A stretch of DNA of 63,184 nucleotides from Calidifonticultor sp964387355 (GTDB lineage: Bacteria > Actinomycetota > Humimicrobiia > Humimicrobiales > Humimicrobiaceae), in contig CAYLWJ010000104.1 in assembly GCA_964387355.1 (NCBI GenBank), positions 1 to 63,184 of the forward strand, read 5' to 3'. Below are positions 52,829-60,949 of this stretch, one piece after another. The stretch's first letter is position 1. Every line of letters starts with the position of its first letter. A program made the position numbers and the translations under genes. The notes beneath the pieces are model-generated. The model searched no databases, had not been told where the DNA came from, and worked only from the letters and a program-made list of their open reading frames with translations.

Positions 52829-54595
52829 ATGGAAAATAGTCAAAAAAGAAAAAAAATAAAAGTTGTAATTATTGGTGGAGTTGCTGCTGGAACTTGTGCT
52901 GCTGTTAAAGCAAGAAGAACTTCAGAAGATGCCGAGATAGTTTTATATGAAAAATATAAGTATGTTTCTTATGCAACTTGTGGTCTACCTTATTTTGTTT
53001 CAGGTAAAATAGCCGAAGCTGAAAACCTTGTAATAAATAATGTATCCTTGCTTGAAAAAAGATTTAATTTGAAAATTAATATACTTCATGAAGTAGTAAA
53101 AATAGATCCTTCTAATAAAACCATATTAGTAAAAGATTTAAGAAATAATAATAAGTTTGAGGATAATTATGATAAATTAGTAATTGCTACCGGAACCAAG
53201 CCTCTTTTAATAAACAAAGAATTTGAAGATGCAAACAATGTTTTTTATTTAAGGACAATTGATGATGGACTTAAATTAAAAGCTAAAATTAATTTAATAA
53301 AAAATGAGTTGATTGATTTAAACCATGGTTATAGCGAGCATGAAGATGTTATCTTAGATAATTTAAAAATACCAAATGCTGTAATTATTGGTGGAGGCTA
53401 CATTGGTCTTGAACTGCTTGATGCTTTTATTAGTAATGGTTTTAAAGTTACAATTATTGAGATGGCTGACCAAATCTTGCCAGCTTTTGATTATGAAATA
53501 ATTGAATACCTTGAGAATTATCTAAAAGATAAAGGTGTAATATTGTTAAAAAATCAGGAAGTTAGCAATTTAGAAAAGGACAGCTCAGGAAAGATTGTAA
53601 AAATTGAAACAAATAAAGGGGCAGAATTACCTGTTGATTTGGTATTTATTGGGGCAGGTGCTAAACCTGATACTGACATTGCAAAAGAATGCGGCATAGA
53701 AATTGGAAATAGTGGTGCAATAATTGTTAATGAGTTTATGCAAACAAGCATTCCAGATATTTATGCTGCAGGAGATTGCTGTGAATGTACAGATTTTGTT
53801 TCAAGAATTAAGCAATCTTATTTACTTGCAGGTATTGCAAGCCTTCAAGGAAGAATTGCAGGTTATAATGCAGTTGGAGGAAATGATAAATTTATAGATA
53901 GCAACCCAACTTCAATAATAAAAGTTTTAGATGTTTTTGTTGGAAAAACAGGTTTAAGTTTAAAACTAGCAAGAAAGTTAGGTATAAATGCTGCGAAAAT
54001 TGAGCTTCATGCTCTTGACCATGGTGGCTATTATCCTGGTGCTCAAATGATTCACATGATGCTGGTTTATAATAAAGATGATGGAACAATTATTGGTTTT
54101 GAAGCAATTGGTAAAAGTGCGGTTGATAAAAAAACTGATATTATTTCAGTTGCTATCAGGGCAAAAATGAAAGTGTGGGATTTAGTTTTTTTAAATTTCT
54201 GTTATCATCCTGAAACAGGTTCTGCCAAAGATTCTATTAATATTTTGGGAATGATTGGTGAAAATATAAAAAAAGGTGAGGTAAGTTTTATAGATGTTGA
54301 AGAACTAAGGGAAAATTTAGCAAATGAAGAATTAGCTAAAGCACAATTATTGCTTATTGATGTTAGAACCAGAAGGGAATTTAATATGGGCCATATTGAT
54401 GGAGCGATAAATATACCGTTAGATGAATTAAGAGATAGTTTAAAATCAATAGAAGATTTAAAAGATAGACCAATTGTTGTGTATTGTAGAACAAGCTATA
54501 GAAGTTATAATGCATATAGGATATTAAAAAATGCTGGTTTTAAGGAAGTTTTTAATTTAAATGGTTCATATTTAAGTTGGGAGAGGCGATTGTAA
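52829..54595 (+). CDS. CoA-disulfide reductase / NAD(P)H oxidoreductase with C-terminal rhodanese domain
   Basis: 588 residues. Residues 1-455 form an FAD/NAD(P)-dependent oxidoreductase: FAD motif IIGGVAAGTCAA, active-site Cys51 in YATCGLPYF, NAD motif IIGGGYIGLELLDAF and FAD segment YAAGDCCE. Residues about 480-588 form a rhodanese domain with Cys553 (VYCRTSYRS). The fusion matches CoA-disulfide/persulfide reductases (CoADR-RHD, Npsr), which reduce CoA disulfide or polysulfide. Physiologically it would serve redox balance or sulfur reduction in an anaerobe. ArsR regulator upstream. Ribosome site AAGGA near 52817. Confidence 0.92.
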   Translation: MENSQKRKKIKVVIIGGVAAGTCAAVKARRTSEDAEIVLYEKYKYVSYATCGLPYFVSGKIAEAENLVINNVSLLEKRFNLKINILHEVVKIDPSNKTILVKDLRNNNKFEDNYDKLVIATGTKPLLINKEFEDANNVFYLRTIDDGLKLKAKINLIKNELIDLNHGYSEHEDVILDNLKIPNAVIIGGGYIGLELLDAFISNGFKVTIIEMADQILPAFDYEIIEYLENYLKDKGVILLKNQEVSNLEKDSSGKIVKIETNKGAELPVDLVFIGAGAKPDTDIAKECGIEIGNSGAIIVNEFMQTSIPDIYAAGDCCECTDFVSRIKQSYLLAGIASLQGRIAGYNAVGGNDKFIDSNPTSIIKVLDVFVGKTGLSLKLARKLGINAAKIELHALDHGGYYPGAQMIHMMLVYNKDDGTIIGFEAIGKSAVDKKTDIISVAIRAKMKVWDLVFLNFCYHPETGSAKDSINILGMIGENIKKGEVSFIDVEELRENLANEELAKAQLLLIDVRTRREFNMGHIDGAINIPLDELRDSLKSIEDLKDRPIVVYCRTSYRSYNAYRILKNAGFKEVFNLNGSYLSWERRL

Positions 54596-54711
54596 AAATT
54601 TTTTAAAATATAAAAGATTTTAAATAAACATTTATATAGTATATATTTTGATTAAAAATTTATACATTATTAAAATTAGTAAGGTTTGATTTATAGTATA
54701 GGTGGGGGGAT

Positions 54712-55440
54712 ATGGAGTATAAAGAAAAAAATAATAACATAACCAAGAATACAAAAAATTTGAATATTAAATTTATTGTCTGTGATGTAATTTTAGATGA
54801 AATAAAAGATAGACTTCCAAAAGAATGGACTGTTGTCTCTTTAGAAAAAAAACTACATGAAAAGAGTGATAATCTTCGTCAAGTTTTACAGGAAGAAATT
54901 AATAAGTCTCAAGATTTTGGCTTAATAATTCTTGGTTATGGTTTATGTGGTAAATCTGTCGTAGGTTTGATTTCCGAAAAAGTTCCAATAGTATTGTTTA
55001 AATGCGATGATTGTATTTCGGTATTATTAGGTTCTACCAAGGAATACAAAAAGCAAATATCGAAATGTCCTGGCACTTATTATTTAACAAGGGGCTATAT
55101 AGGGGATAATGATAATGCATTTTTGTCAAATTATGAGGAGCTTTCAAAAAAATATGATAGCCAGACACTGCAGTGGGTTATAAAAGAAATGTTAAAAAAT
55201 TACAAAAGACTTGTTTTTATAAATACAGGTAATTATGATCCTGCAAAGTATAGAGAGTTTGCAATAAATGAAGCTGAAAAATTAGGGCTTGAATTTGAAG
55301 AATTAAAAGGGACTGATGAGTATTTTCAAAAATTACTTGGTAAAAAATGGGATAATGAATTTTTAATAGTGGAACCTGGCAAAGAAATAAAAATGGAAAT
55401 GTTTTTAAATCAATCTTTTAGTGAAAGTATAAATAAATAA
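54712..55440 (+). CDS. DUF1638 domain protein
   Basis: 242 residues. The DUF1638 pattern is clear: LIILGYGLCG, a DDCISVLLGS segment, the TYYLTRGYI segment and VFINTGNYD. The family occurs in anaerobes and methanogens, often near corrinoid methyltransferases; its function is not established. The cysteines in YGLCG and CDDC could bind a metal. A short Asn/Lys-rich lead (about 1-18) precedes the conserved part. Ribosome site GGTGGGGGG. A possible transcript with the downstream flavoprotein is interrupted by a 240-base purine-rich tract. Confidence 0.8.
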   Translation: MEYKEKNNNITKNTKNLNIKFIVCDVILDEIKDRLPKEWTVVSLEKKLHEKSDNLRQVLQEEINKSQDFGLIILGYGLCGKSVVGLISEKVPIVLFKCDDCISVLLGSTKEYKKQISKCPGTYYLTRGYIGDNDNAFLSNYEELSKKYDSQTLQWVIKEMLKNYKRLVFINTGNYDPAKYREFAINEAEKLGLEFEELKGTDEYFQKLLGKKWDNEFLIVEPGKEIKMEMFLNQSFSESINK

Positions 55441-55681
55441 GATCATACTGATATAAGACACAAAAACAAGATACAAAAACAAGACACAAAAATAAGAGAC
55501 AGAAATAAGAGACAGAAATAAAATAATATATAGAATTTGAAAAAGAGAAATAATATATAGAAATAGAAAAAGGAAACAGAAATAGAAAAAAGGATACAGA
55601 ATAAAAAAAAGAATATAGAAATAAAAAAAGGAAGATAGAATAGAAAAAGAGGGAAAAGAAAAAATAGAAAGAAAAGAATAT
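55441..55681 (+). repeat. Purine-rich degenerate repeat tract
   Basis: About 240 bases in which the plus strand is almost only A and G with scattered T and few C. It contains degenerate units such as AAACAAGACAC, ATAAGAGACAGAA (two copies) and AATAGAAAAAGG. No open frame of interest runs through it. It leads directly into the flavoprotein gene and includes the purine stretch that would have to serve as its ribosome site. Confidence 0.7.
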
Positions 55682-56272
55682 AAATGTTTAGCAGTTTATG
55701 GAAGTCCCAGAAGAAATGGAAATACAGATACTTTACTTAACACTTTAATTGAAGGACTTTTGCAAAACAAGGAAATTTCCAGTCAGTTTAATCTGTCTAT
55801 TAAAAAAATTATAGTTTCGCAATTAAATATTTTGCCGTGCAAAGAATGCAGACATTGTTCTATTGATGGAATTTGTGTTGTAAATGATAATATGCAGCAG
55901 GTTTATCCTGAAATTATAGATGCTGATTTAATAGTAATAGCAAGTCCTATTTTTTTTACGACAATTTCTGGGTACTTAAAAGCATTTATAGACAGGCTTC
56001 AAAGATTCTGGGCTTTAAAATATGAATTAAAGAAAAATATTTTTAATATTAAAAATAAAAAAGGCATTTTTTTAAGTTGTGCAGGCTCAGATAGAATAGA
56101 TATTTTTGACTGTGCAAAAAAGGTAATAAGAGCTAGTTTTGATGTTATTTATACTTCTTATTATAAAGATTTTTGCTTTAATAAGATAGATTTAAAAGAT
56201 GACATTAAAAAAGATAGCTCAATTTTAAATGCAGTTTTTAATTATGCTAAAAATACGAATTTTACAAAGTAA
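55682..56272 (+). CDS. Iron-sulfur flavoprotein / NADPH-dependent FMN reductase family, start unclear
   Basis: About 197 residues in the open frame. The flavin phosphate loop GSPRRNGNT is at the N-terminus, and the PCKECRHCSIDGICV cysteines match the compact 4Fe-4S motif of iron-sulfur flavoproteins; ASPIFFTTISGYLKAFIDRLQR is the next family segment. The role would be low-potential electron transfer. The frame has no ATG, GTG or TTG before the flavin motif (first TTG is 75 bases in, after it). An ATG at 55684 is one base out of frame: removing one T of the following TTT would give a perfect start. So this is a start-proximal frameshift, a sequence error or a non-standard start (ATA at 55664 or 55640). 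Confidence 0.75.
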   Translation, partial: KCLAVYGSPRRNGNTDTLLNTLIEGLLQNKEISSQFNLSIKKIIVSQLNILPCKECRHCSIDGICVVNDNMQQVYPEIIDADLIVIASPIFFTTISGYLKAFIDRLQRFWALKYELKKNIFNIKNKKGIFLSCAGSDRIDIFDCAKKVIRASFDVIYTSYYKDFCFNKIDLKDDIKKDSSILNAVFNYAKNTNFTK

Positions 56273-56323
56273 TTAATTAAAAGTCAGGTAAAAATTAAAA
56301 AATTATAGGAGTTAAATTTAAAT

Positions 56324-56923
56324 ATGAAAAAAGTAAAAATAGCTAAGACAGTTTTTTTTAGTATTATTTTTATATCTTTTATTTTTTTTATAGTTTTATT
56401 TAACTTAACTGGTTGCCAAGTTTTACAAGGTGTAAATAATAAAAGTATCGACAATACAGGTGCCACTAACGAAAGTGCTGGTAATCAGTTAAGTTCAAGC
56501 TTTAAATCAATTGCTCTTCCCCAAGAACTAGATTTTACATTAAAAACTTTGGAAGGTGATGAAATAACGCTATCTGGTTTAAAAGGAAAAGTTGTTGTAC
56601 TGAATTTTTGGGCTACATGGTGTCCGCCTTGTAAAGCAGAAATCCCAGATTTTATTGAAGTTTACTCTCAATATAAAGACAAAGGTGTAGAATTTTTAGG
56701 AGTTAGCTCAGAGCAGCCTAGCATAGTTAGTGATTTTGCTAAAAATTCTGGTATTAATTACCCTATTTTAATTGATCAGTCAGGAAAAGTCTTTAGTTCC
56801 TGGGGAATTAATTCCATACCAACTACTTTTATAATTGACAGTGAAAGTAATATTGTCTATGGACAAGTTGGTATGATGGCTAAAGAAAAGTTAACCATAG
56901 CCATTGAACAAGTTTTAAAATAA
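56324..56923 (+). CDS. TlpA/ResA-like thioredoxin lipoprotein
   Basis: 199 residues: signal peptide with lipobox LTGC (Cys31), then a Ser/Asn-rich linker and a thioredoxin fold with WATWCPPC (Cys100, Cys103), PTTFIIDSESNI with cis-Pro. It reduces disulfides outside the membrane, probably in cytochrome c or metal-protein maturation. The CcdA homologue just downstream would supply electrons, and the lgt gene nearby would lipidate it. Conserved ResA/TlpA length. Confidence 0.93.
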   Translation: MKKVKIAKTVFFSIIFISFIFFIVLFNLTGCQVLQGVNNKSIDNTGATNESAGNQLSSSFKSIALPQELDFTLKTLEGDEITLSGLKGKVVVLNFWATWCPPCKAEIPDFIEVYSQYKDKGVEFLGVSSEQPSIVSDFAKNSGINYPILIDQSGKVFSSWGINSIPTTFIIDSESNIVYGQVGMMAKEKLTIAIEQVLK

Positions 56924-56986
56924 TCAACTTTAATATTATAAAATATTATAAAATTATAAAAAATTATAAAAATTAATAAAATAAAA

Positions 56987-57721
56987 ATGTTTGAGATATC
57001 AGTATTATCCTCTTTTTTAGCTGGAATATTATCTTTCATGTCGCCTTGCGTTTTGCCTTTAGTCCCTGTTTATTTAGGAATAATGTCAAGAAATGCAATA
57101 TACAAAAGCGAAAAAATAAAATTATCTACTAAACTTTATACTTTTTTAAATAGTCTTTTATTTGTTTTAGGATTTTCAATTATATTCATTATTCTTGGGT
57201 CAACTGCAACTTTAATTGGTCAGCTTTTAAAAAACTATCTTTCAATTATAAGCCGTATTGGTGGGGCAATTTTAATTATTTTTGGACTAAATTATATAGG
57301 AATTTTTAAAATAAAGTTTTTAAATTTAGAAAAAAGGCTAAAAATGCCTGAAGGACTAAAGACTGGTTACTTATGGTCTTTTTTATTTGGTGTTATTTTT
57401 TCATTTGGCTGGGTTCCATGTGTTGGAATGATTTTATCTGGAATTTTACTATTGGCCAGCAATATGGATACACTAAAACAAGGGATAGCCCTTTTGGTGG
57501 TTTTTTCAATTGGTTTAGGGCTTCCTTTTATTGCTTCTAGCATATTTATTGGTTTTTTTTCAAATATTTTAAAAAAAATAAATAAGCATTTGAATTTAAT
57601 TTCAATCCTATCAGGTATTTTTTTAATTATACTTGGTTTAATTTTTTTAACAGATTCGATGATTAAAATTATGGGCTTTTTAACTGCTAAAATTCCTTTT
57701 TTATCTAAGTTTAACTTTTAA
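56987..57721 (+). CDS. ccdA: CcdA/DsbD-type transmembrane thiol-disulfide reductase
   Basis: 244 residues, six membrane helices. Two redox cysteines lie in the conserved MSPCVLPLVPVYLG (near residue 21) and FGWVPCVGMILSGIL (near residue 144) segments. It moves reducing equivalents from cytosolic thioredoxin to the outside lipoprotein TlpA. A 7-base repeat (AACTTTT) runs four times across its stop codon. No strong ribosome site. Confidence 0.93.
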   Translation: MFEISVLSSFLAGILSFMSPCVLPLVPVYLGIMSRNAIYKSEKIKLSTKLYTFLNSLLFVLGFSIIFIILGSTATLIGQLLKNYLSIISRIGGAILIIFGLNYIGIFKIKFLNLEKRLKMPEGLKTGYLWSFLFGVIFSFGWVPCVGMILSGILLLASNMDTLKQGIALLVVFSIGLGLPFIASSIFIGFFSNILKKINKHLNLISILSGIFLIILGLIFLTDSMIKIMGFLTAKIPFLSKFNF

Positions 57722-57903
57722 CTTTTAACTTTTAACTTTTAGGTCAAATAAAATAATTTGAAATTTTAAGAATTATAAATTAACATTTCATAAATAACAT
57801 TTAAGCATTTTAACTAAATGTAGAATTTTAATAGTTATTATAGTTTTTTAAAATAATTTTTTAATAATTTATCAATATAAAAAATATAAGAATAGGGGGA
57901 AAA

Positions 57904-58722
57904 TTGTCATCAGTAGATCCAATTGCTTTTAGTTTTGGAAATTTTGAAATTAGATGGTATGGGATTTTAATTGCACTTGCACTTCTTATAGGTATTTTTG
58001 TTTCTTATTATATTGCAAAATATAGAGGACAAAAGGCAGAAGAAGTTATAAATTTTGCACCTTTTGCTGTAATTGCAGGGGTAATTGGTGCAAGGCTACT
58101 ACATGTCATTGTTAACTGGTCTTATTATAGTGGTCATTTATCTTATATATTTGCATTTAGAAGGGGAGGACTTGCAATTCAAGGAGTAATGTTAGGCGGA
58201 GTAATTGCTCTCCTAATTTTTTGCAAGGTTAGAAAGTTAAATTTTTGGTTGTGGGCTGATATTTTATCACCAGCATTAATTTTAGGTCAAGCAATTGGTC
58301 GCTGGGGTAATTTTTTTAATCAGGAAGCATTTGGCAGACCAACTTCTCTGCCCTGGGGTATATATATTGACCCTATAAATAGACCGCTTGAATATTCAAA
58401 TGCCCAATATTTTCATCCAACATTTTTTTATGAATTTTTAGCAAATTTAATGCTTTTTGGTCTTCTGTTAATGATTCACAGAATTTATAAAAGAAAGCCA
58501 GATAGTTTTCCAGATGGACTGATTTTCTGTACTTATCTTGGTGTTTATGCAGTTTATAGAAGTGTAATTGAATATTATAGAATTGATAGCAGTTATTTTT
58601 TAGGCATAAAAGTTGTATATATATTAGATGCTATAACTATAATTGCAGTTCTAATTATTGTAAATAACTTGATAAAAAGATTTAGGCTTGAGAAAATGCA
58701 GAAAAAGATGGAAGAAGAATAA
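57904..58722 (+). CDS. lgt: Prolipoprotein diacylglyceryl transferase
   Basis: 272 residues, seven membrane helices. Family segments: RWYGILIALALLIG, a central H103-like stretch RGGLAIQGVMLGG, and the Lgt signature GRWGNFFNQEAFGRP, then YPTQLYE-like HPTFFYE. It transfers diacylglycerol to the lipobox cysteine of lipoproteins such as the TlpA homologue here. TTG start after GGGGGAA. It converges with the PII-like gene, two bases apart. Confidence 0.96.
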   Translation: MSSVDPIAFSFGNFEIRWYGILIALALLIGIFVSYYIAKYRGQKAEEVINFAPFAVIAGVIGARLLHVIVNWSYYSGHLSYIFAFRRGGLAIQGVMLGGVIALLIFCKVRKLNFWLWADILSPALILGQAIGRWGNFFNQEAFGRPTSLPWGIYIDPINRPLEYSNAQYFHPTFFYEFLANLMLFGLLLMIHRIYKRKPDSFPDGLIFCTYLGVYAVYRSVIEYYRIDSSYFLGIKVVYILDAITIIAVLIIVNNLIKRFRLEKMQKKMEEE

Positions 58723-58724
58723 GT

Positions 58725-59081
58725 TTATTTTATTAAATGGCAAATCCCAGCGACTGCTTTTAAGCTTAATACAAATATTATTCCTGTTCCTGGTTCATTT
58801 AATTTGCCAGCTTTTATAATTGAATTCATTACCTTATTTGTTATATTTTCATCAACAATTGTTAGAACAATTTCTTTTTCAGGTTCAATAGGTATACCAA
58901 ATATAGTGCTTTCTTCATGTATACCCCAGCCTCTTCCATATATTACTGTTCCTCCTTCTGCGCCAGCATTTTTTGAAGCTTTTAATATTTTCTCAGATTC
59001 ACCTTTTTTTATAATAGTTACAACTAAATCATAGTTATTTTTACAAATTTTCTCATCATAATTAATTTCATTACCTTCCAT
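58725..59081 (-). CDS. P-II family nitrogen-regulator-like protein
   Basis: 118 residues with the ferredoxin-like PII fold: LVVTIIKKGESEKILKASKNAGAEGGTVIYGRGWGI. The T-loop region is short and lacks the Tyr/Ser modification residues of GlnB. It groups by context with the next two DUF1538 genes, an arrangement seen elsewhere, so it probably regulates those membrane proteins. I chose ATG 59081 because GGAGG ends five bases before it; a TTG at 59093 overlaps that site. Confidence 0.88.
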   Translation of the reverse strand: MEGNEINYDEKICKNNYDLVVTIIKKGESEKILKASKNAGAEGGTVIYGRGWGIHEESTIFGIPIEPEKEIVLTIVDENITNKVMNSIIKAGKLNEPGTGIIFVLSLKAVAGICHLIK

Positions 59082-59243
59082 AGTTTCCTCCAATGTATTA
59101 GTTTTAATCTTTTGTTTATTGCTAAGTATAAAAACATCTTTTGAATATTATATGTAAACTCATCTTTTAAATAGTACAATAAAAATAAATTTTTAAATAT
59201 TTTAAGATGTTATTATATTTTATATATTATTTCTTTGCTAATT

Positions 59244-59975
59244 TTATTTTTTTCTTTGCTCCTTCAACCTATAAAATATACCAAGTACTAACACAGATAT
59301 AATGGGGGAGAGAGCTACTAATGAGACTAAGCCAAACCCATGTATTATAGGATCCCTAAATTCCAAGGAACTTGCTAATCCAATAGAAATTGACATTATA
59401 AAGGTTACAACCATAGGACCAGTGGCTACACCTCCTGAGTCAAATGCTATTGCTGTAAAATCTTTTCCAGCAAATATTGCTAAGACAAATGTAATTGCAT
59501 AGCCAGGAATTAATATCAAAGAAAGTGGCAGCCCATAAATTGTTTTTGCCATAGATATTGCAACTGATGAAGCAACTCCAAAAGCGAGTGTAAATAATAT
59601 TACTTTTTCTTTTATATAACCGCTTGAAGCATTTTCAATTTCATTACATAAAACACGTATTGCTGGCTCAGCTAAAGTTACAGCAAAACCAAGAATAAAT
59701 CCTATTAGTATTAATACCCAATTATTTGAGCTGTTCCCAAAAACTTCGCCTATATATTTTCCAGTTGGAACAAATCCAATTTTTACGCCATATAAGAATA
59801 ATGTTATACCAGAAAATGTCATAAAAAATCCTTTAATTATATTGAGAACTTCATGTTTGTTAAGTTTAAATATAAAAATTTGGTAAATAATAAATATTAT
59901 AATTAAAGGTACAAGGGCAATAAAAACTTCAAGTAAAAGTTCTAATAAATCAGTTATAAATATTATTTCACTCAT
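59244..59975 (-). CDS. DUF1538 membrane protein (second of pair)
   Basis: 243 residues, about seven helices. DUF1538 motifs: GITLFLYGVKIGFVPTGKYIG, FILGFAVTLAEPAIRVL and ATGPMVVTFIMSISIGLAS. To my recollection, paired DUF1538 proteins of a Halomonas were reported as a two-part Na+(Li+,K+)/H+ antiporter; otherwise function is unknown. It is separated by 44 bases from its partner and 160 bases from the PII-like gene. Confidence 0.85.
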   Translation of the reverse strand: MSEIIFITDLLELLLEVFIALVPLIIIFIIYQIFIFKLNKHEVLNIIKGFFMTFSGITLFLYGVKIGFVPTGKYIGEVFGNSSNNWVLILIGFILGFAVTLAEPAIRVLCNEIENASSGYIKEKVILFTLAFGVASSVAISMAKTIYGLPLSLILIPGYAITFVLAIFAGKDFTAIAFDSGGVATGPMVVTFIMSISIGLASSLEFRDPIIHGFGLVSLVALSPIISVLVLGIFYRLKEQRKK

Positions 59976-60019
59976 TTTAAGATATAATTAAAAGAAATTG
60001 CTTAATTTAAATGACTTTT

Positions 60020-60727
60020 TTACTTTGATATTATCCCTAAAAGCATTACTGTTATAACAGGACCTATTGATGCTATACCAATTAAACCAAATCCATCTGC
60101 AAGTCTTGTTTTACCACCAAGCACAGAAACTATACCAAGGCCAAGAGACATTATAATCGGTACTGTTATTGGTCCAGTAGTAACACCTCCTGCATCAAAA
60201 GAGACAGCAATAAATTGCTTTGGTGTAAAAAAAGACAACACTAAGATAATTAAATAACCAGCAAATAAAAAATATATTATTGGAATATTTAATAATAATC
60301 TTAAAAATGAAATTAATAGAAAAACACCTATACCTATTCCTATAAAAACAATGAAGATATTTTTGTTTATTGCACCATTTGAAACTAAATCAATTTGTGA
60401 TGATAAAACTCTTACATCTGGTTCTGCAACAGTTACAGAAAAACCAAGGATAAAACCCATGACTAAAATTAAAGATATGGACTTTTTTTTAGGCAACTCT
60501 GAACCTATTTTTTCCCCAATTGGTAGCAAACTAATTTTAATACCTTTTAAAAACAATTTTAAGCCTAATAGGATCATAAAACTTGCTAACAAAAACTTTA
60601 GTAAAACTTGTGGCGGAAATTTTATAAATGTAAAGTGTAATAAAAATACTATAGCAATTATAGGACCAACTGTTTTTAATAAGTCTAAGAAAAAATCTTT
60701 AATATAATTTATTATCTTTAGCTTCAT
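60020..60727 (-). CDS. DUF1538 membrane protein (first of pair)
   Basis: 235 residues with about seven helices and the same motifs as its neighbour (FMILLGLKLFLKGIKISLLPIGEKIG, GFILGFSVTVAEPDVRVL, TTGPITVPIIMSLGLGI). The two are paralogues and presumably form a heteromer. First gene of the minus-strand group with the second DUF1538 gene and the PII-like gene. No clear ribosome site. Confidence 0.85.
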   Translation of the reverse strand: MKLKIINYIKDFFLDLLKTVGPIIAIVFLLHFTFIKFPPQVLLKFLLASFMILLGLKLFLKGIKISLLPIGEKIGSELPKKKSISLILVMGFILGFSVTVAEPDVRVLSSQIDLVSNGAINKNIFIVFIGIGIGVFLLISFLRLLLNIPIIYFLFAGYLIILVLSFFTPKQFIAVSFDAGGVTTGPITVPIIMSLGLGIVSVLGGKTRLADGFGLIGIASIGPVITVMLLGIISK

Positions 60728-60949
60728 TTATATTCAATTTTATATCTTTACTAGTAGTAATAAATAAATATATAAACATATTATTAAAGTCTTTTAAGTT
60801 TATTAATAATAATTAAGTTTAATTTATTAAAGTTTTTAAAAAGTTTACAATAATTTAAAAAATATATAAAATTTTTTTTTAATTAAAAGTAACTTATGTG
60901 ACATTAGTTTATAATTTTAGTATTATTGAGTAATATTGATAGGATTTTT

